Position numbers and translations under genes: made by a program | Assembly (NCBI GenBank): GCA_033816765.1 | Contig: CM066296.1 | Coordinates: 2,542,001-2,606,000 of the forward strand | DNA length: 64,000 nt | Direction of reading: 5' to 3' | Origin: Nothopassalora personata | Lineage: Eukaryota; Ascomycota; Dothideomycetes; Mycosphaerellales; Mycosphaerellaceae | Notes under the pieces: model-generated | Told to the model about the DNA's origin: nothing | Databases searched by the model: none | Seen by the model: the letters and a program-made list of their open reading frames with translations, nothing else | Shown: in pieces, positions 1-9,410 of the stretch | How the letters are laid out: each line of letters starts with the position of its first letter | How positions within the stretch are numbered: position 1 is the stretch's first letter

Positions 1-91
1 AGGGCAACGGGCTACAGGTTCTAGCCGAAGCCTCTAGGCACGAAGCACAGCGAACCACATACCATTCGGGAAAAGGATCAGCTCCCCAGGA

Positions 92-3000
92 ATGAGCGAC
101 CAAAGGGAGTTATGCAACACTCAGGCTCACGCATCGACACCAAACACAGTTTTCCAGATACAAGCAATCGTCAACGGACACAGGACCAGTGTCATGATCG
201 ACTCCGGAGCAGCGGGGAACTTTATTTCCGAGTCTTTCACAACAAGAAACGGGCTAGCTACCCTGAAGAAGAAATGGGGTTACGAATTGATCGCGGTAGA
301 CGGATCATCGTTACCTAGCGTGGAATGGGAGACGACACCATTGCCACTGGCTATCCAACAGCACCACGAGAACATTACCTTGGATGTCACTGATATGGCC
401 AGTCATGACATAGTATTAGGTATGCCTTGGTTGAGAAAGCACAATCCAGTTATCGACTGGAGGAGAAGAGTACTCACATTTAGGCAATGCAACTGCGTTA
501 TAGGCATTGAACCTACGCATCGACAGCGGACGATGGTAGATGAGGCAAGGAAACAGCTCAACGCATTCGAGCTTGCGCCGAACAGAAGGAATCAAGAACC
601 ACCTTCGACCGGGATAGATACTGGCGTGGGGCCGCCGGATCACGAAATCACTGGAACGGATGGAAGTAACGCACCATCGAAGGATGCTGGTATATCGGAA
701 CCAAGCATTCCCAAGGAGTACCTTAAGTGGAAAAGGCTCTTTGAAGAGGAAAAGGGTAGAGACGCCTTACCTAGACACCAACCATGGGACCACAAGATAA
801 ACATTCAGCCAGGGAAGGAGCCTCCATGGGGACCCCTATATCAAATGTCCGAGAAAGAGCTCAAAACCCTACGAGAATGGCTGAAGGAGAAACTCGACAA
901 AGGATGGATAAGAAGATCCACCTCAAGTGCGGGAACTCCATGTATGTTTGTTCCAAAACAAAACGGGAAACTACGACTCGTACAAGACTACCGAAAATTG
1001 AACGAGATCACGATAAAGAACCGATATCCATTACCGAACATCGAAGAAGCACAGGACCGACTCACCGGATCCGACTGGTACACAAAGATCGATCTACGAG
1101 ACGCCTTCTACGCCATCCGGATGGCGGAAGGAGAGGAATGGAAAACCGCATTCAGAACACGATACGGACTCTACGAATTCTTGGTCATGCCAATGGGACT
1201 GACCAACGCACCCGCATCCTGTCAAGACCTAGTCAATGAGACGCTGAGAGAACTTCTTGACGTGTGCGTCATTGCCTATATGGACGACATCCTCGTCTAC
1301 ACCAAAGGATCACTGCAGAACCACATTAGACAAGTCCAGGACGTCTTCGAGCGCCTCACAAGGGTAGGGTTCAAGACGGCACCAGAAAAATGCGAGTTCC
1401 ACAAGAAACAAGTTAAATTCCTCGGATTCATCATAAGCACAACAGGAATCCAGATCGACCCGACAAAGACACAGTCTATCGAAGAATGGCCGACGCCAGC
1501 CAACGTTAAGGACGTACAATCGTTCCTTGGACTCGCAAACTATAACCGCAAGTTCATCAAGGACTACTCCAAAACGGCTGCAGCCATGACTGCACTCACT
1601 AGGAAAGACACCAAGTGGACCTGGGGCAACAAAGAACGACAAGCTTTCGAAACACTCAAAAGACAGTGCGCCTCAGCACCAACACTTCGACTATTCGACG
1701 GAACAAAGGAAGTCCAAATCGAAACGGACGCATCGGACATGGCCATAGGCGCATGCCTTACACAAGAACACGATGGGAAAAGACACCCAGTGGCCTATTA
1801 CTCAAGAAAAATGACACCCGCGGAACAAAACTACGACATCCATGATAAGGAACTTCTCGCTATTGTCGCTGCAATGCAGCACTGGAGAGTATATGCGGAA
1901 GGAGCACCTAAGCTGACGATTCTTTCTGATCACAAGAATCTCACTTACTTCACTACAACGAAAGTACTGACCCGAAGACAGGCCCGCTGGTCGGAATTGC
2001 TCGGACAGTACAAGTTTGAAATCCGCTATACCGCAGGAAAAGACAACGGCAGGGCCGACGCACTGAGCCGAAGAAGCGACTACATGGAAGGAAAGGAACC
2101 AGTGCGACAACAAGTACTTAAGACTAATCCAGATGGAAGTCTAAGCGCCAACACAAAGGAGTTCAACAACATAGTGCGCGTTCTTCAGGACACAGAAGAA
2201 CAGTTCCCACTAGCACAAGGAAGATACCAAGTACCGAAAGGACGAGAAGAGGAATGCATACGACAACATCACGACAACCCGATGTACGGACATCCTGGAA
2301 CCACAAAGACTCTCGAGATCATACAACGCAGCTTCTCATTCCCACAAATGAGACAAAAGGTATTGAACTACATTAAGCAATGTGTTCACTGTCAACAAAA
2401 TAAGGCTGCACGACACGAGAAGTATGGACAAATACAGTTCAGGACACCACCGACACAACCATGGGACGAGGTCACGATGGACTTCATTACGAAACTTCCC
2501 ATATCCACGGACAAGGCGACAGGCACGGAATACGACATGATACTGGTCATGGTCGATCGCCTAACGAAATATGCACACTTTATACCTGCCTGCGAGACAT
2601 ACACGGCAGAGCAACTCGGTTATCTCGTTCTCGACAAGCTAGTACGATACCACGGATTCCCAAAGGTCTTTATCACAGACCGAGACAAGCTGTTTACATC
2701 CAACTACTGGAAGACTCTTGTAGCGGAAATTGGTATACAACACAAACTGTCTACGGCATATCACCCACAAACGGACGGACAAACTGAGAGAGCAAATCAA
2801 ACCTTGGAACAATACCTACGACACTACGTCAACTACGCACAAGACAACTGGGTATCACTCCTACCCATGGCACAACTTGCACTGAACAATCACAAATCAG
2901 AAACAACAGGCGAAACACCTTTCTTCGCAAATTTCGGAAGACACCCTACGCTGTTCGGTGACAAGAGAGATCACCCACAAGCGGAAAGGGCTATCGCCAC

Positions 3001-3511
3001 AACGGAAGACCTAAGAGAGGTACACAAATCCGTCAATAAACGAATTCGGGACTCGCAGCAACGACTCACTGAATCTCGTCGAAAACAACAAATGGCACCT
3101 CAGCTAAAGAGGGGGGATAAAGTCTACCTTCTTACAAAAAACCTCAAGACACGAAGGAAGACCAAGAAACTGGATCATGTGAAAGTCGGGCCATTTCTCG
3201 TTGAAGAATCACGAGGACCAGTCAACTACCGACTACGACTACCAAAAGATGCCAAAATCCATCCAGTGTTCCACATCTCCGTGCTGGAACCAGCAGACCC
3301 CAAAACGCCATGCCAGGAAACATTCCACTACCAACCAGAAGAGGAAACTGAATTCGAAGTCGAAAAAATCCTGGACAAGAGAGGTCAGCGATACCTTGTC
3401 AAGTGGAAAGGATACGACAACTCAGAAAATACCTGGGAACCGAAAAAACACCTACGAAACTGTCAACAGAAAATCAAGGATTACGAGAGAAGGAAGAGAC
3501 CTACCACCTAA
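92..3511 (+). CDS. pol: E1 pol polyprotein (protease-RT-RNase H-integrase-chromodomain)
   Basis: The 1139-residue ORF encodes the replication enzymes of a Ty3/gypsy element. Visible in order are a retropepsin with DSGAAG near residue 38 and VLGMPW near 108, a reverse transcriptase with the YMDD catalytic box near 395, an RNase H with ETDASD near 543, an integrase with an HHCC zinc site (HxxxxxxxH near 725, CxxC near 767), a DDE triad near 820, 862 and 898, and a C-terminal chromodomain near 1088-1125 (YLVKWKGYDNSENTWEP). All catalytic residues look intact and there is no internal stop. The ATG at 92 is the first in a frame opened by a TAG at 35-37; the relation to gag cannot be seen. Chromodomains of this clade bind methylated histone H3 and direct integration to heterochromatin, which fits the nested setting. 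Confidence 0.93.
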   Translation: MSDQRELCNTQAHASTPNTVFQIQAIVNGHRTSVMIDSGAAGNFISESFTTRNGLATLKKKWGYELIAVDGSSLPSVEWETTPLPLAIQQHHENITLDVTDMASHDIVLGMPWLRKHNPVIDWRRRVLTFRQCNCVIGIEPTHRQRTMVDEARKQLNAFELAPNRRNQEPPSTGIDTGVGPPDHEITGTDGSNAPSKDAGISEPSIPKEYLKWKRLFEEEKGRDALPRHQPWDHKINIQPGKEPPWGPLYQMSEKELKTLREWLKEKLDKGWIRRSTSSAGTPCMFVPKQNGKLRLVQDYRKLNEITIKNRYPLPNIEEAQDRLTGSDWYTKIDLRDAFYAIRMAEGEEWKTAFRTRYGLYEFLVMPMGLTNAPASCQDLVNETLRELLDVCVIAYMDDILVYTKGSLQNHIRQVQDVFERLTRVGFKTAPEKCEFHKKQVKFLGFIISTTGIQIDPTKTQSIEEWPTPANVKDVQSFLGLANYNRKFIKDYSKTAAAMTALTRKDTKWTWGNKERQAFETLKRQCASAPTLRLFDGTKEVQIETDASDMAIGACLTQEHDGKRHPVAYYSRKMTPAEQNYDIHDKELLAIVAAMQHWRVYAEGAPKLTILSDHKNLTYFTTTKVLTRRQARWSELLGQYKFEIRYTAGKDNGRADALSRRSDYMEGKEPVRQQVLKTNPDGSLSANTKEFNNIVRVLQDTEEQFPLAQGRYQVPKGREEECIRQHHDNPMYGHPGTTKTLEIIQRSFSFPQMRQKVLNYIKQCVHCQQNKAARHEKYGQIQFRTPPTQPWDEVTMDFITKLPISTDKATGTEYDMILVMVDRLTKYAHFIPACETYTAEQLGYLVLDKLVRYHGFPKVFITDRDKLFTSNYWKTLVAEIGIQHKLSTAYHPQTDGQTERANQTLEQYLRHYVNYAQDNWVSLLPMAQLALNNHKSETTGETPFFANFGRHPTLFGDKRDHPQAERAIATTEDLREVHKSVNKRIRDSQQRLTESRRKQQMAPQLKRGDKVYLLTKNLKTRRKTKKLDHVKVGPFLVEESRGPVNYRLRLPKDAKIHPVFHISVLEPADPKTPCQETFHYQPEEETEFEVEKILDKRGQRYLVKWKGYDNSENTWEPKKHLRNCQQKIKDYERRKRPTT

Positions 3512-4167
3512 CCAACATTCGGAGGCTCAACGGGGCCAGCACTCCACTCGGGGAACTGGACACCAGTTATAAGACCCCAAGTGGAGGGGGAAACCTGTTC
3601 CCCAAAAACGCTGCCAAACTCGGAGAAGTCTACGAGCACCTCGCTACCGGCCGAGGCCGCGGGGGCCTCAGACTCTCCTTCCAGACGCTCCATCTCCTCC
3701 GCGGTGGACAAAGCCCTCTTGAAGGAATTGTCCTCCGTTGATTCCGCGGCACGAAGCTGTTTTCGCAGCCGGCGGGCCTTCGCACGGGCAGCTGCCACCT
3801 TCTGCTGAGCCGCTGCTATCACCCTCTCGGCCTCTTCTTCTGCTTCGGACAGAGCGTCCTCCGCCTCTTCCGCACTCCTGGACAGCGACTCCCGGATCTT
3901 GGCCATCTTCTCGAACTCCTGAAGAGTGACCCGGAGATCACACTTCTTGTGAGCGTCGTTGCACGCCTTGCAACGACCGGACCGAGCGTCGACACGACAC
4001 TCCTGGCCCTGGCGACGACACCGACTGCACGAGACGGGCATAATGGATTGGAACCGGCGAGAACGAGAAAGGGCGTTAATGGTTTCCGCGTAGATATCAG
4101 AAGAAGACGAAGGGCGAAGAGGCATCGTGAGCCATGATGACGAAGACATGGTGGGGAAAGCGATCAC
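3508..4167 (-). CDS. Antisense Zn2Cys6 + coiled-coil protein in E1
   Basis: This 219-residue ORF lies between pol and the 3' LTR on the opposite strand, and its stop overlaps the pol stop by 4 nt (CTAA). Near residues 47-75 it has six cysteines spaced C-x2-C-x6-C-x8-C-x2-C-x6-C, which matches the fungal Zn2Cys6 binuclear cluster (GAL4-type DNA-binding domain). A strongly charged, Ala/Glu/Lys-rich coiled coil follows over about residues 85-150, then an acidic tail. The start is uncertain: in-frame Met residues occur at 1, 7, 15 and 43, all before the cluster. A promoter for it would have to lie in the LTR or near it. It could be a captured host regulator, an element-encoded regulator or a fortuitous ORF; the exact zinc-cluster spacing argues against chance. 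Confidence 0.65.
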   Translation of the reverse strand: MIAFPTMSSSSWLTMPLRPSSSSDIYAETINALSRSRRFQSIMPVSCSRCRRQGQECRVDARSGRCKACNDAHKKCDLRVTLQEFEKMAKIRESLSRSAEEAEDALSEAEEEAERVIAAAQQKVAAARAKARRLRKQLRAAESTEDNSFKRALSTAEEMERLEGESEAPAASAGSEVLVDFSEFGSVFGEQVSPSTWGLITGVQFPEWSAGPVEPPNVG

Positions 4168-4200
4168 AACTATAAAAGGTAGCTCGGGACGAGCTAGGCT

Positions 4201-4213
4201 AAGAGGGGGATGG
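4201..4213 (+). promoter_or_regulatory. E1 polypurine tract
   Basis: AAGAGGGGGATGG lies immediately 5' of the LTR. In LTR elements such a tract primes plus-strand DNA synthesis. A TATAAAAG string lies about 30 bp further upstream at 4171, but its use is unknown. Confidence 0.7.
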
Positions 4214-4626
4214 TGTTACGGTATGACAACACCGCAAAGGAAAACATCCTGGCACGGGTCACGTGCAAAAGATGTATGCGCGACGTCCGCGACGCCTGAC
4301 TGGGGACGACTCGTCGCGCATAGCGCGAAAGACGTACCCGCGACATGAGCGACGTCCGCGACGGTAGCGACGAGCGCACTTGTCGCAGAAGGCGCACATG
4401 GCGCGAAAGGACAGCCAAGACTGGCAAATCTCCTTTGTATTTAGGAACGCTGAGAATCCCTTATGGCTTCGACTGCGTTCAACTCATGTTACGATCTCAC
4501 TGATTGGAATACACTCTTACTCCAATTATTCATCTTCGCTCAGTTTGCTTTAGCCTCTCCAAAGAATACCGCCACGTGACTTGACTTATCTCTCTTTTGA
4601 GATTAGCCCTGGAACGAGACATAACA
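4214..4626 (+). repeat. E1 3' LTR (413 bp)
   Basis: The segment starts TGTTA and ends TAACA, a 5-bp terminal inverted repeat typical of LTRs. It begins directly after the polypurine tract and ends where RIP-degraded copia sequence resumes. Inside it, GCGACGTCCGCGAC recurs near 4279 and 4348. The 5' partner is outside the window, so LTR identity cannot be judged. Confidence 0.8.
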
Positions 4627-6417
4627 GTAAACTCTATGTTTCTTATATAGGAGTTCTATAGAGATTAGTGTTGTATCTAACTCTAGTAAGTAAAGTATAT
4701 TACGAAGGAGGAGGGTAGTCTCTTAACTAAGATGGTTCTTTATAACCTACTCTAATTCTCCTTTAGTCGTAAGAGATCCTTACCTAACGGCCTATAAGAA
4801 GCATACAGGCCTTAGTCTTAGCCTAACATTCTAAAGGTCTGCAAGATTATTATAGATATAGAAGGATATACCTATATTATAGACTTTGTCTATTAACATT
4901 AGGTTTAATGCGGCAGCTACTGTCCTTCCTATGCACACTGGTTATATAACTGCAATAGCTACTCTAGACCTCCTATATAGTTATCTCTAGTCCCTATTAC
5001 TATTAGAGCTATGCTCCTAATTAGATAATAAGTCTAACTAGTTATTAATTACTATAGCAATCCTCTTCCTAGGGGATTTGCTACCCTTTACCTTCTTTGC
5101 TCTATCCTTTAGGGTGTCTTTACCCTTCTTAGACCTGTTCCTAGGGTTCTTCTCTAGATGCTGCTTATAGCAGTTCGCGTTAGTATGCTTATATAAGCAC
5201 TATATGCACTACTTATTATCATTCTTGCTTAAGAATGCTCTAACAAAGCTATTATTAGGCTTGTAGGTAGTAGGTACTTACTCCTTCCTAAGAGTTATAA
5301 ACATTCTCTCTAGGGTAGTTAATTCTAGGGGATTGTTATGTCTCTATGTCCTAAGCTATTCGACATAGTTTAGACCTTTAATAAAGTATAATCTATAGAT
5401 GCCTTCTAGGAGGACAAAAAAGGATTTAAGCCTTAACTTGTTATTAACTAGGGAAGATCTAATAAATTGCTCTATAGCAGTCTTATTATTATTTACCTAT
5501 GCATCAAAGTCTTTATAGTACTTCAATATATTAGGTCTTGCAGCATCTAGTTTAATATGCCTAACTGCCTTTAGAGTGTTATATAGATCAATTGTAATAA
5601 CTAGCTTATATATTGCCTTAATTAAATTATACAATTCCTTAGCTAACTTGTCTACATCTCTAAAGTTTAGCCTTAGGGTAGAATCTAATCTAGCTATAAT
5701 AATGCTATATGCTTATATGTCCTCTTTCTTCTATCGCTTATAGGCAGCTTTATATCCTACACTACTAGTAATGTCCTAAGGTGCTTTATTCTAGGCAGTC
5801 TTATCTTAGACATTCTTAGTTGCATCTTAGGGTTGATTATAAGCTGCCCTATTTAGAGCGTACTTTAGGTCAACCTAGTCTAGATTATAGATCACGTATC
5901 TAACTAGATCCTTCTCTAGTAGTGCGCTAATTAGTATAGATTTCTATGCCTAGAACTGCACGCCTTTCCTAAGTACCTAGTTGTCCTTAGCGGATCTTAC
6001 TAGGTTACTAGAGGTGTTGTTTCTAAACTCTATACCTAGTCTAGCTCTTTTAGATGCTATACTACGGTACTAGTGCTTAGTGCCGATCTCTTATAGTAGT
6101 TCTTAAATCGATTAGGTAGTTGTCCTTAAAACAAATGTAGGGTCGAGTCCACTAGCAAGGCAAGCTAATCCTTAATAGAGCTTCGATGACGATTCAGGTT
6201 TTAAATTAGATAGGCAGAGGAGCACCCGGGCTTATAACCTATTATAAATAGGTATTTAACGAGTATAAGCTTCTAGATTGAAACGATAGGGTAGATTAGT
6301 AACCCTCATGAATTGCCACAAGGTGTGAGACTATCTAGCTACAGAAAACAGTGTAATATAGTGTGTGTGTGCCAAGTCCTGACTAACATAGACCTTGGTC
6401 ACCTGATTCACAACAGC
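4627..6417 (-). mobile_element. RIP-degraded Ty1/copia copy A (5' LTR, gag, start of pol)
   Basis: This stretch is the inverted counterpart of 7220-9020. On the minus strand it reads from a TGTTGTGAATC terminus at 6415 through a degenerate gag with a zinc-knuckle remnant near 5160-5240 (C-x2-C-x3-H-x4-C once RIP stops are read through) into the protease/GAG-pre-integrase region, where E1 cuts it at 4627. Stop codons are dense, and CA/TG are rare except near the outer terminus (about 6300-6417). Confidence 0.75.
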
Positions 6418-7219
6418 TGTCGCACACGATGGATGAGACTGGATGATGTAGGGAGGGATGACAATGGTCCACGTCACATCACTTGTTCTCTCCCTCTTCT
6501 TTATCAGCATTGCTATTTTCGCGATCTGCGCCACTGTTGCTTCGACACGCATGCGGCCTATGCAAAGTCGTGAAGATGGTGTCTCCCAAAGCAATGGCCT
6601 CATCTTCGGCCGCTTGATGGACATCTGACACGCGGGAATGTCGTGCGCATCTGTCTGCGTTTCATACTCAGCCGCAGCTGCGAACATTCATGCAAGCCAC
6701 GAGTGCGACGCCGCCAATGCCTGCCACCGTCTCTGGGTAGCGGATATCCTCTCCGCAAGTCGACGTCCTACACATGGAACAACCCTACCAGCAGGAAGTC
6801 AATAGGTACCAACGCGCACGCGGTCTCGCCCATACACGGGGCATGGTCTCGCCTCGATGTCATGCGGAATGGCCAGACGCTCTTACTCGACTGTCTGGCC
6901 GCTCATGGGGCTGATGCTCCCTGGGCTGTCACTCGCTAAGGTCAAGCAGATTCATGGTGCTGCCAACGCGTTCAAGAGATTGTCACTTGCGCTCGCCTAA
7001 TACCGCAAACTATGTACTTCGCCCTCTGCTATCTGGACGTTCCAACCCTTGATCAAAACAAACGCCTAACCTTGCTTCTTCGGGGCATTAACCTACGGAC
7101 GCCACTTCAACTTCAAGCACTTTGTTGGCTCTCTAGCTGTTCATCCTTCATACATTAGTTTTGAAATCAAATGTTGCGTAAGACAGGGATAGAGCGGTCT
7201 TTCCCGGACCGTATCTGCC
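6418..7219. other. Unique non-RIPed core between two inverted copia copies
   Basis: These 802 bp have ordinary dinucleotide composition and resemble nothing else in the window. They are flanked by two copia copies whose 5' termini face each other. Small ORFs such as 6643-6939 (98 codons) show no recognisable domain. It is probably single-copy host DNA left between two independent copia insertions. Confidence 0.6.
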
Positions 7220-9020
7220 GCTGTTGTGAATCAGGTGACCAATGGCTGTGTTACTCAGGACTTGGCACACACACACTATATTACACTGTCTCTATAGCTA
7301 GATAGTCTTACACCCTATAGCAATTTATAAGGGTTACTAATCTACCCTATCGTTTTAATCTAGAAGCCTATACTCGTTAAATACCTATTCATAATAGGTT
7401 ATAAGCCCGGGTACTCCTCTGCCTATTTAATTTAAACCCTAAATTGTTATCGAAGCTCTATTAAGGATTAGCTTGCCTTACTAGTAGACCCGACCCTATA
7501 TCTATTTTACGAAGAACTATCTAATCGATTTAAGAACTACTATAGGATATCGGCACTAAGTATTATTACCGTAATATAGTATCTAAAAGAGCTAGACTAG
7601 ATATAGAGTTTAGAAACAATACCTCTAGTAACCTAGTAAGGTCTACTAAGGATAACTAGGTGCTTAGAAAAGGCGTATAGTTTTAGGCATAGAAATCTAT
7701 ACTAATTAGCGTACTACTAGAGAAGGATCTAGTTAGATATATTATCTATAGCCTAGACTAGGTTAATCTAAAGTATGCTCTAAATAGGGCAGCTTATAAA
7801 CAACCCTAAGATACGACTAAGAATGCCTAGAATAAGACTACTACCTAGAATAAATCTCCTTAGGACATTACTAGTAGTATAGGATATAAAGCTGCCTATA
7901 AGCAATAGAAGAAAGAGGATATATAAGCTTTTAGTATTATTATAGCTAGATTAGACTCTATATTAAGGCTAAACTTTAGAGATATAGATAAGTTAGCTAA
8001 GGAATTATATAATTTAATTAAGGCAATATATAAGCCTATTATTATAATTAATCTATATAACACTCTAAAAGCAATTAGTTATATTAAATTAGACGCTATA
8101 AGACCTAATACATTAAAGTACTATAAAGACTTTTAAGTATAGGTGCACAACTATAAGACTACTATAGAGCAATTTATTAGATCCTCCCTAGTTAATAATA
8201 AGTTACTCCTTAAGTCCTTGTTTGTCCTCCTAGATAGTATCTATAGACTATACTTTATTAAAGGCCTAAACTATATTAAATAGCTTAGGATATAGAGACA
8301 TAATAATCCCCTAGAATTAACTACCCTAGAGAGAATATTTATAACTCTTAGGAAGGAGTAAGTGCCTACTACCTATAAGCCTAGTAATAGCTTTGTTAGA
8401 GTATTGTTAAGCAAGAATAATAATAAGCAGTGTATACAGTGCTTATATAAGTATACTAATACGAACTACTATAAGTAGTATCTAGAGAAGAATCCTAGGA
8501 ACAAGTCTAAGAAGGGTAGAGAGACCCTAAAGGATAGGGTAAAGAAGGTAAAGGGTAGTAAGTCCTCTAGGAAGAGGATTGCTATAGTAATTAATAACTA
8601 GTTAGGCACATTATCTAATTAGGAGTATAGCTCTAATAGTAATAGCGACTAGAGATAACTATATAGGAGGTCTAGAGCAGCTATTATAGTTATATAACTA
8701 GTATATATAGGAAGGGTAGTAGCTACTACATTAAACCTAATATTAATAGACAAAGTCTATAATATAGGTACATCCTTCTATGTCTATAATAATCTTATAG
8801 ACCTTTAAAATATTAGGCTAAGACTTAGGCCTATATACTTCTTATAGGCCGTTAGGCAAGAATCTCTTACAACTAAAGGAGAATTAGAGTAGGTTATAAA
8901 GAACTATCTTAGTTAAGAGACTACCCTTCTCCTTCGTAATATGCTTTACTTACTAGAGTTAGATATAACACTAATCTCTATAGAACTTCTATATAAGAAA
9001 TATAGAGTTTACCTAGATGG
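7220..9020 (+). mobile_element. RIP-degraded Ty1/copia copy B, 5' part (LTR, gag, protease)
   Basis: The TGTTGTGAATC terminus is at about 7221. It is followed by a leader, a stop-riddled gag (zinc-knuckle remnant near 8440-8475, then a Lys-rich tail) and a protease/pre-integrase remnant up to 9020, where E2 interrupts it. The coding thread resumes at 16434. RIP-type TAG/TAA codons replace CAG/TGG/CAA codons throughout. Confidence 0.75.
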
Positions 9021-9181
9021 TGTGACGGCCCATGGCCGCACAGCGAGTGAACGTGGCGAGTTACGTGACCGGGCCCGGGCCGACCCGCGTGCCTCGGCTT
9101 GTATATTAACTTCTCGCGCCTCGCGCACCTCTTAGATAGCTTGTCTAACAACTTCGTACTACCTAAGCAGGTGCCCTTACA
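9021..9181 (+). repeat. E2 5' LTR (161 bp)
   Basis: It runs from TGTGACGGCC to GCCCTTACA and is identical to 16273-16433. A TATATTA box at 9102-9108 lies about 41 bp before GTCTAACAA (9143-9151), the likely start of the transcript. The GCGCCTCGCGC and ATAGCTT blocks are shared with the E3 LTR. Confidence 0.95.
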
Positions 9182-9183
9182 CT

Positions 9184-9192
9184 TTGTTAGAC
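9184..9192 (+). promoter_or_regulatory. E2 candidate self-priming primer binding site
   Basis: TTGTTAGAC begins 2 nt after the 5' LTR, where a tRNA primer site would normally be. It is the exact reverse complement of GTCTAACAA at 9143-9151 in the LTR. This is the arrangement of Tf1/sushi-type elements, in which the 5' end of the RNA folds back to prime reverse transcription. Confidence 0.6.
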
Positions 9193-9410
9193 CGTTCTTT
9201 TCCGCAGACAAGCTGCGAAGGATCTGCGAAGGGCAGATCAAGTAACGCGACAAGCGCGTTGAGTCCACAGGCCGAGTGCGACTCCAAGAAAAGTGCGACG
9301 ACAAACGCACTCAAGTTAAGTCAACAAACGCACGCAGAGAAGACGTGCCCAAGTTAAGTCAACACCCCAAGTCAACAAGCGCGACACCCCATCGCGCCCA
9401 AGGTAACGAG

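Larger units (their letters stand above)
1..4626 (+). mobile_element. Ty3/gypsy chromovirus E1 (3' part; 5' end outside window)
   Basis: The segment contains a pol ORF, a convergent antisense ORF, a purine-rich tract and a 3' LTR in that order. CA and TG dinucleotides are normal throughout, so the copy has escaped RIP. The gag gene and 5' LTR must lie upstream of the window. The element abuts a RIP-degraded copia copy at 4627, so it inserted after that copia had been mutated. A target duplication cannot be tested because the left end is missing; its right half would be GTAAA at 4627-4631. Confidence 0.9.

Noticed and set aside
8941..9135. 64-codon ORF across the copia/E2 boundary
   Set aside because: It only joins a fragment of RIPed copia to the E2 5' LTR; the tail equals the LTR-encoded end of E2 pol.
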